Shown here in pieces: positions 45,961 through 59,027 of a stretch of DNA of 64,000 nt. The number at the start of each line of letters is the position of its first letter. Within the stretch, counting starts at the first letter, position 1. This stretch comes from Albula goreensis. Taxonomy: Eukaryota; Chordata; Actinopteri; Albuliformes; Albulidae. The position numbers and the translations under genes are program-made. The stretch spans positions 6,002,875 to 6,066,874 of the forward strand of contig CM040764.1 of assembly GCA_022829145.1 (NCBI GenBank). Reading direction: 5' to 3'. The notes under the pieces are model-generated. The model worked only from the letters and a program-made list of their open reading frames with translations, was not told the origin of the DNA and ran no database searches.

Positions 45961-46235
45961 CGCGTAGATGGAAAGTTGTTTTTTAATGAATAGAGTTCCA
46001 GTGACTTCTGTGATCTTTTGAAATATTTTGACTCTGCAGGAGTTTTATCACAGATTTGTTTGAAAGCCTCCTTGGAAGAATTTAATTGGTTCTGAAGGGA
46101 CAGGGTGGGCATACTCTCAAGATAAATGTTGCGCATATATATGAATACTGAATTAAATCCTTCTTCAGAAAGACATTTGATAAAAAATCGTACTGTGGTA
46201 TAGCAGAAATGTTCAAAAAAGCTCTTTCCACCCAT
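45606..46235 (-). other. 209-codon ORF without recognisable domain
   Basis: This is the longest ORF outside tnk2. The product would be rich in Ser, Pro, Leu and Lys, with a PPPPQPIPTPPS stretch made by a G-rich run on the other strand. I recognise no domain, signal peptide or membrane segment, and no splice or promoter context supports it. Most likely a chance ORF. Confidence 0.12.
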
Positions 46236-49200
46236 TCAACCATTAGGGGCTCTGACAATCCTTGACAATTCTTGTAGAAAAAAGAACTTGTACGCAGAAG
46301 TGCTCTTTATAATTTACTTTTCATTGTGGAAGGCGCAATATCGGTGTTGTATAAATGTGCCCTTTGAATGTTATGGTTCAAACTGGGGTTGAAAAAAATC
46401 CAGCCTTGATTTTTAATTAATATTTTCACCAAATTGATGTTGGGTTGAATCTCCTTTGTTGATGGTACACTTCACTTGATATTGAAGCTGTTATTCATGT
46501 TTTATTGGTCTTCAAATTTGTGAACATGAATGGGGCCTTGAAAATCTTTTGAACTGATGGAAGTGTTTTTTGTGGTTTTTCCTCAACACACCGACACACA
46601 CACACACACACACACACATGCACGCACAGAATAATACGGGGGGGAATCTGCCGCTGAAGGGTCAAGCCTTCATCGAAGGCGACGGCGCTCGTAGGAGGAG
46701 CAGTCAGTTTGAATAGGAAGAGCCCTTCTGTAATGCCGTCACCTCTCGCTCGCAATGTGGCAGCCTCCACCGCAGATGTCACCCCGCATCTGCACCAAGG
46801 AAGGTCAGCTATAAATATTTCAGCGCCCATTGTACACGGGTCAGCCCTCATCACGAGCCACCCCACGCCGTGTCCCACAATCCCATGCTCTTCAACTGGG
46901 CCTCTCTGTGTGACCGGGGTGACATCTATATGTGGGTGGTTCATCCTGGAAGGAGAACAGCAGAGCCCCTTTCTACCCTCAAGCCCCCAATGACAGGGTT
47001 CCATAGGGACAAGGTGACATTAAATGAACGCTCAGTTAATCTGCTCCTTTTCGCTGGACTTTGAGCGAAGTACGCGACCGAGCCGTTCCCTTGAAGGCCT
47101 CTACATTTCCAGTGAACCTCATACCATCAAGCATCATTTCTGTACATCCTGTCAGAAACCCATATAATGTAAATGTATGTTTTTACATTGCCTCTATCTG
47201 TAATGTTAAGCTACGCTGATAACCGTTGTTATGTTTCTACAGCCATCAGCAAAATAGGTGGGAGCAGGATTATCCAATGTGAACCTGGTTAGGCAATATT
47301 GATCATCCCTGATACTTTATTGTCTTTGGATGCCTACAAAAGCCCAACGTAATCAAATTTACACTAAACGGAGACAGGATCAAATCAGTGCTGATAGTCT
47401 TTCTGCTATAAGGAAATGGCATCTCAAAAAATATGGATTTCATTTTATTTTCAGAATGATGGAGAGAGGGGCCTTATGGGGGAGGAGGAGCAAGCGCATG
47501 TGTGCCTATATCCATACATCCAGCAATACAGCTGTTATTTAACACCTCATGTAAGGGATAAAATAGAGGACACTTCCATTCTGAACTGCCTCTAACAGCA
47601 TTTCTGAATTGTCCCATGTATTCTGCATAGCACTATGTATTGTGTTTTCCGCTGTTTCGTGTCATTTGTTTTGCGCCTGCTCTAAGTATCGACAAGAACA
47701 TAAAGTTGATTCATAAAGAAATCTGAAATTGAATCTAGTTTCATGTATCGGGGAATTGGCAGTGTGGGGGATGTTTTCTCAATAGCTCAGGAGAATGTTG
47801 TCCTGCATGTGTGTTGCTCATTGTGCTAGTTCTGTCATCTTGGCTCTTGTGTATTTTAGTTTTAGACTGCTCTGGCTCTCCAAGGTTTCTTTTTTTTTTT
47901 TTTTTTGGTGCGCTAATTCTTAGCATCTACCCATACAAAGCCCAATGGGTCTCTTTAGCAGAAAGAAAAACTAGAACCTCTCTCCCAGGTTTCAACAGAA
48001 GAGGAAGAGAATGTTCTGTAGTAAGTAGAAAATACCTCTGGTGCAAATGTCACTTGTTGTTCTTTTTAGTTCTGAATTTTGTAAAATCAGACATTTTTCT
48101 ACCATGAAACCAGAACAATTTCTACACATGAGACCTATAATACTCAGATATATATAATAATATTTATGTGATTGAATAATAAATGCTTGAAACAGTGCAT
48201 GTAGCTTAAGTGGCCACCTTAAAAACATAACAAGATAAATTTGTTTTCAACCACAAGAGTTGCTGAATTAATTAGTCTGTATAAAATTGTTTGGTCATTG
48301 GTTGGTTATTTATCTTGTTTATCTTCGTAATTCAACTTCAGTTCATTTTTAAATAATTTCAGTTATAGATGGGGTTATTTAAGATGTTGGGAAAAGTGCT
48401 TTCTGGGGGTCATTCAGTGAGTTCCTCTTGCATACCCATAAGGGTGCTACAGCTGCAGTGTAGATCCATGAGTCTGTACTCATTTCTGTGTGCGCAACCA
48501 CGGCCACAGATCATGCAGTCTGACCAAGGCTGATGCCAGCGTTAACCTTGGTCTCATCTCAGGTTTACGTGGTGACCGTTGTAAAAGAGAGACTCCACTG
48601 AACGTCTGACCCGGTCTTAGGCTCACCGTAAGGACTCTGCGGAGCAGCGGTGCGGTTCGGGCCTCCTCAGCTGGGAGCCGTCGCTGTTCAGCAGGAGATG
48701 TGATATGGTGAGACACATGATTTACTGCACCCATGCTACTGCAAGGCAACGGCTCGCACTTCAGCAAGCCCGGATTTGTTATCGGGAGACATCCTCTATT
48801 TGCTAGGAGTCCTGCAGTGTTTGTAAAAAACTCCCAACTGTCCTACATACCCTCCATTCACTAAACAGGCCGATATATATCCAGTTTTTTTTTTTTTTTG
48901 GTTAAGAAAAATGCAAGCACTGGAATACATACACAACAGTGCTTCCATTGAATATATGCATACTTATTGCTTAGAATATATAATCACCTCCCCAGCTCGG
49001 GGAATGGTGGTGGCAATGGAAGATTGGTATCTATAATAACTGCAAAAGCACGTTAGCCCCATGCTGCCTGACGAGTCAAAGCTGTTGCACTGAAGGGGAT
49101 GGCATGTTTTGGATTGAATTTGCAAATAACAAGATTTATGAAAAGAAAGACCTTTTACTGTAGCGGTGTATATCCACAGCGGTGACATATTTGATGAGGG

Positions 49201-50689
49201 TTGCACTCCTGCTCTGTGAATCAGCCAGTCAGGTTCCTTTTCCTTCCCGCTTCCAGTAATGATTGACAGGGCTGCAGTAAAAGGAAGTAAGCGGAGTGTT
49301 CCTTCCTGTCTTTGTTGACGATGAGGGATGGCTGTATGTGTGGTACTGGCTGCGCTGTCATTATGTGAACAAAATAACTTCTCGCAAACCCCTGTCAACT
49401 TTTACATTAAGAAATAAATACAAAACAAACAAAAAAAAAGTGCTCATTGATTTCCCTTAACGAATCGCAGCCATTACAATGGAGATCCCTGGAGCTCCGA
49501 AACGATGCCTCCTCTGGTACCTCTTAATTAAAAGCGCCGCGTTCCCGTTTGTGGCCTGTCAGGAGGAGACAGTGGCGCGCGGTGCGACGTGTGTCACGGC
49601 TGGGCCCTTGCAGGCTCTTGCACACAGAGCAGAGACGCCGCAACCGCGCGGAGAGCACAGATGCGACACACTTCCGCCCCCCCCCCCCATGCTGGATTTG
49701 CATATGGAAGAGGTGCATGATGAATGGTGCCACTGTACCCTGGTGACCCGATACGACGCGTACAGCGGCGGTTCTGCCATTAGTTCTGAAACAGAGAGCT
49801 ACCCGCCAGGGACCTGCGCTTCCCTGGGGAGACTAGAGGTTCACATGCAATTTAAAACCCTTCATATTACTCTCCAGAAACATTATTTAAAAGAAAAATC
49901 TATGTTTAACTCTTCCAGCAATCCCTATACAGTCACTACAACTTAGGATAGCTTATTCCCTTATTCCCCCACTTTCCTACTTTCTTAAGATCTACTCAAT
50001 ATACTGTACAGAAAAACACCTCATCTTCAAGTTCTTAGGAAGTGTACTTGTATGCGAATTCCGGCTGGTGAAGTGGAACTGATTAAAATGGAGACTATAC
50101 CTTGAACAGAGACACAGGCAAAAGCATTTGCCAAACAGTTACTTTGTGCAGTGAAGCCGCAGAGGACTGTGTGTTTGCTGATTTTCACTCTTCCCAATTA
50201 ATTCTGCGTTAACGAGTTCAGTCACCCATTCAGCCACAAGAGTTTGAAACCACCGCTGTAAAGCCGTCGGGACCAGAAATATTTCCGCAGTCGTGGGAAA
50301 AATATAATTGTGATGTTTGTGAGAACGTAAGAGAGCTGCGAGTGTGTCTGAGGACAGAGACACAAACGCTGGGGCTCTGCGGTTTACACTCGAGTCTGTC
50401 TGTCCGTTGCATTCAGCCCAAGCAACTCAACGCTGCTCCATGCCCTTGTACTCAGTTTTCACACGGGTAACGAAATGCAGCCCTGGGTCTGGAGCGCCAG
50501 CTCTGCTGTGCCTGTAGAGATTGATGGGGCTCGCCAATATCTCCGCTGATCTACTGCAAGGGCTGGGAATTGCAGCAAACCGCCTTGTGTGTCATACCTG
50601 GTGTGTAGAAGCATGATGAAAATTCATGGGATTGGGAAAACATTGAGTATCCTATTTGACCTTAACTTCAGGAGTGCAGGAGCTCTCCA
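46236..50689. other. Intergenic DNA, no gene seen
   Basis: Unique AT-rich sequence with homopolymer T runs (47890-47906, 48886-48899) and a small CpG-rich patch (49535-49660). The 155-codon ORF at 49479-49946 crosses this patch and a C10 run and resembles no family. Confidence 0.5.
46595..46618 (+). repeat. (CA)n microsatellite
   Basis: About 12 CA units followed by TGCACGCACAG. The minus-strand ORF over it (46495-47004) has a Val/Cys repeat made by this tract and is not a gene. Confidence 0.9.
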
Positions 50690-50690
50690 C

Positions 50691-51025
50691 AGAATACACT
50701 CTAGAGCACATTCACAATAGAATACACACTATACCATACTCACAATAGAATACACACTATAGCACACTCACAGCAGAATACACACTATAGCACACTCACA
50801 ATAGAATACACACCATACCATATTCACAATAGAATACACACTATACCATACTCACAATAGATTACACTCTATAGCACACTCACAGCAGAATACACATTAT
50901 AGCACACTCACAATAGAATACACACTATACCATACTCACAATAGATTACACTCTATAGCACACTCACAGCAGAATAAACATTATTGCACACTCACAATAG
51001 AATACACATTACAGCACACTCAAAG
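50691..51025 (+). repeat. 28-bp minisatellite (about 12 copies)
   Basis: Tandem units of the form ATACACACTATAGCACACTC plus ACAATAGA, with variants (CATACTCAC, CAGCAGA, GATTACACTC). Units with CAGCAGA and units with CAATAGA alternate in blocks, indicating higher-order duplication. The flanks are unique sequence. Confidence 0.9.
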
Positions 51026-52965
51026 TAAAACTGCATGCACTGGCACACACTTTCATACCAAAGGACAATACCAATACCAAAATGATGAACCATTTCTTAA
51101 TCTACCGAGTCTGTGTCCTGTGGGCCCAAGGCTGCCATACCACTTTAAACTCCCCCTCTTTGGGTGATGTTAGGATTGTTTCTGTGTCACCCTGAAAGAG
51201 TTTCAGCTGCAGCTTCCAATGACCTGATCTGGATATGATTCCAAGCTATTGCATCAGGAACCAACGCTATTTCTGTATTTCACCAGCATAACCCACAAAG
51301 CTGTCATGCAGAAGTTGAAAGTCTATTGAATGTCTATAAGGTGATATTTTGAAAATGACAGAAAAGTTCATTAAGACTTGATAAAAGAAGGACCAAAGAG
51401 TGTTTGACAAGAACCGACCATTCAGCCCAACTAGGTTCACTGTTTCTGACATGTGATGACAGGTTAGGGAAAACAGCAGCAAATACTATGCAGACCCCTA
51501 CTTGAAGAGCACTTAATGCCATCGACCTCCAGACAGACACGGACATGTTTGATGCAGTTATGTTCCTTATCTTTTGTGGTGTTTGTGATTTTAAATTGCA
51601 GATATCATTTCTACCCTCTCAGCTCTTATAGATAAATTGATTCAGACATAAAGCTTTGCATGCGCGTCCAGGAGAATTGAAGACCGCAGTTCCTCCCTGT
51701 GGCTCAGGTTTCAGTGAATCGTGGTGGGCGCTCAGCTGAACCATGTCAAATGATATCATCCTCCCTGAGAATACTCACTTTTGGGACTATGTTGTAGCTG
51801 TGCAGCTCGGTCTTTCATTGGTCCCCCATCGAGGCCCAGTCTCCCTTCATCCCAAAGAATCCAATGGCTGGACCACCATGAGGGCATGTCTTTATCGTAT
51901 GAATACCGTTTTTCTGTGGGGCGGGGGATGGGATAGATTCAGTCTTTTTGAAATGGGGGAGGGGGAGGGGGCAGGGAAACGGAAACTGACATGTCTGTGA
52001 ATCCCATGATTGTGGCTGGCGAGCCAAAGGTTTCCCATTACAGTCCCAGCGCATTGTCGCTTTCCTGTAATTGAAGACACGCCGGGTTTCGGGCGGCCCG
52101 CATCCCCGCTTTTGGGCACTGTGCTGACGAGACAAATAGCTGCACGGTATCCGGGGCTGGGATGAGCAAAATCTGCATAATGCACGTAACTGAAATTAAT
52201 ACATGCGGCACGAAACTGATTCATGTCTCTCTGTATGAGGCTAACCAGCTGTGAAGAGATACCATTTTTCTAATGTTGTGAGCATCAGTTCAGTTAAAGG
52301 CGAAAAGGCAAATTTCAAGCTTAATTACAGCACATGGCAGGGAACAAAAATCTGGTAAATGCATTCAAAATCAACACAAAAATCTAAACTGTCAGAGTGC
52401 CTCATTTAATTCCACTGTCTGTGGATTTAGCTCTCATCTCTGCGGAGTGCGCTTGTGCGACCCGCTCTAAGCTGAAAGTAAATAAGTGCGAGTTGAATGT
52501 AAACTGTGATAACCGCTCACAGTCATGTCTTGTCACACCCCTTCCATGTTTTCTGACAGTCCGAAAAATCAAGCTGCCTCCAGAGACGGCTGTGAAAATC
52601 CACAAGCTTTTGCAAGTGGCCTGACTTTAGCGGTTCCAGCATTTTGTGATGCATAACAAGAACACCTTACGTAGAAACTCGATCCCTTCCTTTTAGAACC
52701 GGAAGATGAGGTTTGTAACATAGCTGATGTACCATGTTTTTGTCCAAGTGGACCTTAATAGTTAGATTTTCCTCAGAGGGGTGTCTGATGTAGTTCTTCC
52801 ACTCCTGTTTGTAGAGGTTCTTTGAAACTGTAGAAAGGAACCAACTCGTAGTGATGGCAAAGGCAAGAGCCCAGGCTATACATGCAGTGTAGGAACCTGA
52901 CATGTAGGGATCATTAAGACCTGCTGAGACCAGCCCACTTTTTAGAGCTGACCCAGTTATTCTAG
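51026..52965. other. Intergenic DNA, no gene seen
   Basis: Unique sequence with a G-rich patch at 51954-51975 and a possible TAAT-rich element near 52160-52400. No coding feature supported. Confidence 0.5.
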
Positions 52966-53172
52966 CGGTCCCCACTCCAGGTCCTGGAGAACCACAATGT
53001 ATGCTTGTTTTAGTTTTCACCTTTTAGTCCTCAGCAAGTTCAGAACCAGGAAATGAGATGATGTGAATTAGTTGTGTAATCTATGGTGTTAATGGGTCAT
53101 TAAGTGTTGAGTTATGACCAAATGAGACCATATCCTACAGCTCTCCGTGACCAGGAGTTCGCACCACCGAAT
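52966..53172. mobile_element. Short inverted-repeat element (MITE-like)
   Basis: The ends GCGGTCCCCACTCCAGGTCC and CGTGACCAGGAGTTCGCACC are imperfect inverted repeats. The interior CTGGAGAACCACA and TTAATGGGTCATTAAGTGTT are typical of a short teleost interspersed repeat, related to the fragment in tnk2 intron 10. No clear target-site duplication was found, and the boundaries are approximate. Confidence 0.45.
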
Positions 53173-56100
53173 TACACCAACTCTGTATAGGTGAGCCTTA
53201 GATAAAGGCATCAGAGACTTCAAATTGATTATTCAACACACACAGTGTCATTGACAGGGAAGTGTTTGAATAGCGACCCGAATGTGTCAAAACAGGCGGC
53301 ACTTCCCTGAACCTCTCTCTGAGAATCTGACCAATGAGCAAGCTTCAGGGTCCCTGGCATGCCTGTCACTGCTACAGTTTGTGCTGTGACTCCACTGTAA
53401 GGCCAGTGTCCTGACATCTCTCCAGATCTGACTGTCAGGCTGGGTAATGAACAAGGAGGCACTGTCCCCACGGTGAATATTTTAAAGTGGTGACGCTCAC
53501 GCTGAGTTTTCTCATTACTTCAGTACATTTGTGATTGAAATAATTTTTGCTTATAGTTATAAAAAATTAAAATGTGGTCAAGGAAAAGATATAACCTGGA
53601 CTGATGGAAGTTACGTTGACATATGTTATCATTCTCATGTGACCTCATTATGGGATTTAAATTTTCTGAAGAAATGACTGGAGCAGGTCTTCACCTGTCA
53701 TAAATTTGTTGTAGAGACTTTCTTGTACTTTGTCCAAATTATTGTGCCCCTTATTAATTGTCAATTTAATGGGGAGCACATTAAGTTGGACAAAGAGAAG
53801 TTGGTTTGTATTGTGTTCCAAAATTAGTTGGTATGATATTAAAATAAGTTTATAAACAGAAACAGAAAAATATGTGCAGTTGCTCAGCTCCATTATGCAA
53901 AATTATTTGTATTTCATTCACCCGTTTTTTGTCCATTTCCCTTCATTATAAAGCTTCTTTGAATAGCCATGCGTTAAAGTCAGTACTGAAGACTACAGCT
54001 CCAGTGCACCAACTTTTATAGAGATGTCTGCCTTATTTTAGGATAGCTCCCATTTTTGCCTCCAACTCAAAGCACTCATTTCAGCCCAAGGCACAGTTCC
54101 ATCCTCCCCCTCCGTTCACTTCTTTGTGGTCCATCTGACAGTGAATGTGAAGTTCAAACATGGCCTGTCACACACAAGTTTCTCTCAAAGAGCGTGCGTA
54201 GCCATGTTTCATGGACGACCGCCCTCTCAACTGACACGGCACATAGATCTGCGCTCTCCGCCCAAAACCCGGGAAATGCGTGCGACGATGGCGAATGTCA
54301 AAGGTCTAACTCGGCCCTTATTTATGACTTTCCCTCCGCCATTTCATTGACGGGTTGCTAAGGGAAATAACTGATTATTTGCGACCCATCACCAAGAAGT
54401 CATTTTTCTCTAGCAGTCAATTATTGGCATACCATCATTTCAAACCATATATATAAATATATATATTTCCCCCACCCTCTCTTTATAAGCAGTTAATCAC
54501 CTGCTTGTTTATACTTCAGTGCTCATTAGAGGAGATTCATCACTTCTGTAATGCTAGCACTGAGACAGCGTCTTACAAATTGCTGCTCCTATGCAACAGT
54601 ACGGAAATAGATGAAGACTCATCTGTTAGTGTCACACACTTAACACATTCGTATGAAGTGGATCTAGCTCGCAACAAGATGGAGGTGAATGTTTGTTTTT
54701 ATCATCGTGGCCTGTGGTCCGAGCGAGCCACGGTTGCTGACGGTTTTCATTGTTACTCAGATTTTCCTAACATACAGGTAAGTTTATTTGTGAATTGGGA
54801 TAGGGAGGTAAAAAGGACTACCTTAAATGAGCTGTCAATAACAGCTTTGATTTGATTCAATATGATGGTTTACTGTGCACAGGAAAAAAACATACCGCTG
54901 AACAAATTATGGGTCCATCCATTTCTTGGGGTCTCAGTCTCTAATCACTGATTGATAATGCTGCCAAATATTACCACTGGTTTCCATAGTAACAATCCCA
55001 TGGTCTCCATGGACTTCCAATGTATACAGATATTCACACATACATTTTTCCATTCCAAGGTATATTTAGAATGGTGAGAGCAGGCCATTGGGCTTGTCTT
55101 AGCTCCTTATTTGGCTTGATTACCATTCCTTTACACCATTTAAATTTAACTCCCTGTGTTTTTTACTGCCTGCATTTAAAATGTTGAATACTTTGAGAGG
55201 TGCACACAAGTTAAGAGAAAAGTGACACAGCAGAATGGATTTATAGCCCAACTTGCTTCAGGTAAATACAAAGACAATGAGCACGTCTACATTCTGTGCT
55301 GCCGGAGCAAACCAGATTTACTACTGCATTCAAAACGAGAGTAAATGAGCGAACAGAAGGTGTGGGCTTTCGCATCGACATTCTAAGGGTCGTGCGCACG
55401 CCTCGAGACCGTTCCTCTTGCTCTGCCGTCGGCGTTCATGACCAACTGTGAATGCGCGTGGTTGCGTCGCCTGTAGCCTCAGCCCGAGCGGGCGCTTTTT
55501 CTCTGTCATTTATACAGGAAAAGACGTGAAATCCATACGGCGCTCAGCGGTTTAGCTTTGGACCGATGCCTTTGGCGTATTGGATTTCATCCCGCTGGGG
55601 GGTCGAATGTCGATGTGATAAAGGTGATAAAGGCTAATTTTTCACCCTGGGCCCAGGAGAGGGGTGAAGAGGTCAAGGCACAGAGAACGCCTCTCCCTGG
55701 TGTCATAGTCCATACGGGCTCGCACTGTAGCGATTTTTTGCTTTTGCAACAATTAATATCTAACGTATTTCATCATTATCAAAGGCCGACTGTCCAAGGA
55801 TACATTTGGAGGGGTCATGTGACTTTAAATTCATGGGTGGATGAAACGTTTGTGTGGATTTGCTCATGGTCAATGGGAGCATTCTTCATTTCTGCATTAT
55901 TTCAGGACTCTCAACAGAAGGAACGGGCTCTCAGATATAGTAGTACTTTGGGGTTTAAATATGTCTGCTATGGTGAGCCCTGATCATCTGGGAGAAGTTT
56001 CTTGAACATTTTACGTTTCTCCTCATGTTATTTTCTGTTTTTAAAGCACCGCTGATCTAAACTTACCTTACACTTGCATGTCAGTCTCTGTCACTGTTTT

Positions 56101-57270
56101 CCCACCCACTCCTGAATGCATGAGTTCAGCAACATTGACAAGGCATGTCAAAAACTGATCTTTGTGTCTTTCTTGGAGGAGCCAAGATCCCTGTTCTAAA
56201 TGCAGCAAATATATACAGTACACTGGTGGCAGAATGCTGTGCATATAGCAGAAACCATGTGTGTATTATTCAAAGCATCAGCACCCTAGCACAGAGGAAT
56301 TAGATCTGAAACAGCAGATGTGAATTTGAGGAACATACAGTACATTGAGGAATTTGTGTCGTTTTAATCAATGGCTTTTATGCATGCATTTTAATGACCA
56401 ATTTTTAAGCAGTGGGTCATCACAATTATGGTTTATGATACCTCGACATTATTTTTATTAACATTATAATTATAAGTGGACTCTGATGGCGGAGAACATC
56501 TATTTTTAAAGGATGGAATACAGCTTGAGTTGATGTCTCTGTCTCTCTCGCTCTCTCCCTCTCTCCATTGGCCACTCAGAAGCAGCTTCACTACTGTGGT
56601 TACCTGTCTGTGGTTTGATGCTTTAGTGACAGCCAGGCACACACTGGCTTTGGGCTCCTGCGGGAAAAAGGACGGGTGTGTGCCATCTGTACCGCTGAAG
56701 CACGGGATGGAGCTCCAACCATCCCCAAAGACGAATCGCTCTTGTCTATGTTTTTATTTTGAGAACGGTCAAGGATAGCTGGTATTCCTTTCATGCCGTT
56801 GCCTGCGCAAGCATTCATCTCTGACACGCCAAAGACCTCGTTAGGTGCAACATCAATACTTCTGATTGCACCATGTCACCTGGAGCTGTACAATGAATTA
56901 CTTTTGATGAACCCTGACCTTGAGAAAGAATCTGAAAGAAGCCTTTAACGAGAAATCTATACAACTCCATACTCCGAAATAATATGAACGTTGTTCTACA
57001 CAGGGAATCCAGACGTAAATGGTTACATTTTATTCACATTGATTTATTGGTACATCAAAACTTCTTGCAAATTTGTAGATTTTTTTGTATTATATTTATT
57101 TAAATGAACACATAGTGATTGGTGTATGTACACAGGGGAAGGCTTAATGTGAATGTATAACTGAGGGTTATACTGTTTGATTTCCAGTCCGGGCTACATG
57201 TACAGTAGCATCATACGCTGAAACACTAATTTGATCTTTGTCCAAATATGATAATGACCCAATGATGGTG
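53173..57270. other. Intergenic DNA with possible conserved elements
   Basis: Includes an AT palindrome (54449-54467, TATATATAAATATATATAT), two ORFs without known domain (54505-54855 and 55558-55983), and unique stretches with CAATTAATATCTAACG and CATCATTATCAAAGG motifs (55749-55785) that look like non-coding regulatory sequence. No gene supported. Confidence 0.45.
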
Positions 57271-57271
57271 G

Positions 57272-57738
57272 TTGTCATTCTTCATCTTCAGTATCCCGAG
57301 GCCGATGGCTCAGAGCTCAGAAGTTATTGTAAATAATCAGATCATTATGGGATATTATTATGTGGATACAGATTCAGATGAATTAACTGCATCAGGAGAA
57401 GAGGTGGTGACTTCACATTCAGGACCAAACGTGGATATTTCTTGTGCTCATATCATCAGTTAAATGTGTCAGACATAACCAGACTGGCATTATATAAAGA
57501 GACACTTGTCCTCTCACATAAGCGATATCTGGGTAATGTTCTGCCGAACGTTAAAAAGGTTATGGAGGAAATGAGAGCAGTGCTGGAGAAAAAAAGGTCC
57601 TCATCCTGCTTTGAAATAATTGCTTTGGTGCAAAGCCAAACTCAGGGATCACAGTTATCAGTGGCTGTGATAAATCAGATTTTCTCACCAAAAAGTAGCA
57701 AAGTATTCTTCAGAGTAAGAGAAAAATATATTCAGTGA
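57272..57738 (+). other. Two overlapping ORFs, possible exon or decayed gene
   Basis: A 63-codon ORF (57272-57463) and a 98-codon ORF (57442-57738) in a different frame overlap by 22 bp. The second reads as a soluble, Lys/Glu-rich protein (VLPNVKKVMEEMRAVLEKK) with a possible short helix. A TTCATCTTCAG acceptor-like sequence ends near 57293. Either one gene fragment with a frameshift or chance. I recognise no family. Confidence 0.15.
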
Positions 57739-58884
57739 AATAGACACTGTTATGGAAATGATGAAAATCATATGATGTAGTGTAGGAAAGTGCAAAAATT
57801 CTAGAATTGGTATAATGACTTCCATAGGTCATTTTATATTTTATTCTAAAATGTTATATTTAAAATGATGTAACCGCTATTTATGTTTCAGATATACATA
57901 CAGTTTTGTACCATATGATTAGTGATAATCTGGTCATCAAAAAATAGCAAGATGGCAGTTGCTGATCAATTAAGAGAAAACGCCTCTCTCTGTCCATTGC
58001 AATGCATGTGGAATAAGGAACAATAGAGGCAAACCAGAGGTTTTCAGATACAGTGATGCTTCCATTGTCAGTTTTTAAGAGGTAGCGTTGAACATGCACA
58101 GAGCTGTAGTCTTCCCCCTGCCACGTGCTATACTGTAAATGAAGTATCTGCTCTATCAGGAGGATCAGCAGCTAAGCCACCAGCAACTGGTTTGTGCCTC
58201 TACTCAGTCAATCAATCACTACCTCTGCTCAGTCAATTGGTCAATATTTATTTTTGTATCATGCTATTTTCAAATAGGTTGTGTCACCATGCCTCACGGT
58301 AGGCATAATATGATGGATGACTGTGGGCGCAGGTTTGGTTCTTACGTTGGGAGCTGTTGCTGAATCCTTGAACCCTGCCTTTGAAGACACTTTACCCAGG
58401 GCTTTGTTTGAGAATCACTGTTCTACACAATTAACATCCAAAAAAATACCTTAGACTACACTCAAATGTTAATATATCTTCTTCATCTATTTTTTTCAGG
58501 TACATTTACCTGATTGCAATTCTTGAACTGCTTGTCACAACAATGTTTGTATCTGATATAGTATTGATACTTTTCAGCCTGATGGAAATGTATGTAAATT
58601 GATTTGTTTAATTGTAGTGTGGATGCTTTATTATGCATGATTTACCGGGAAATACTCATGGCGCCATCAGTATACCGTACTCAGAAGGAAGTGCATCTAA
58701 ATTAGAGATCTATACATAGATCAGCAAAGCCCTCATGAAAATGTCTGTACTTCAGTTCATGGACACATTTTTTCTTCTGTTGAAATTGTACCCTGGCATG
58801 ATGAGTGATTCAGTAATACCTGATAATTTTGTATGATTTTATGTGATAATTAAAGTCATGTTTCTATTCCTGGTCATGTCATGT

Positions 58885-59027
58885 AGCAGTGCAGTAAAGA
58901 GCAGTGTAACGGTTAGGGAGCTAAGCTAGTAACTCTGAGGGAACAGGTTTACACATCCACATGGCACTGACATTGTGCCCTTCTGGATGTGAATTGCTTC
59001 AGTAAATATCTAGCTATATAAATGTAT
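58885..59027 (+). mobile_element. SINE-like repeat copy (tRNA-derived, teleost)
   Basis: Starts GCAGTGTAACGGTTAGGGAG (58901), runs through ATGGCACTGACATTGTGCCC, and ends GAATTGCTTCAGTAAATATC and TAGCTATATAAATG. The same 3' block GAATTGCTTCAGTAA occurs in the copy at 62.6 kb. The box B region has decayed (CAGGTTTACACATCC). Confidence 0.7.

Noticed and set aside
46495-47004. 169-codon minus-strand ORF
   Set aside because: Includes a CA microsatellite read as Val/Cys repeats. No family signature.
49479-49946. 155-codon ORF in the intergenic region
   Set aside because: Crosses a C homopolymer and a CpG patch. Composition is Cys/His-rich without zinc-finger spacing. No splice context.
50691-51025. 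CRISPR-like regular repeat array
   Set aside because: The units are directly adjacent with no unique spacers. It is a eukaryotic minisatellite.
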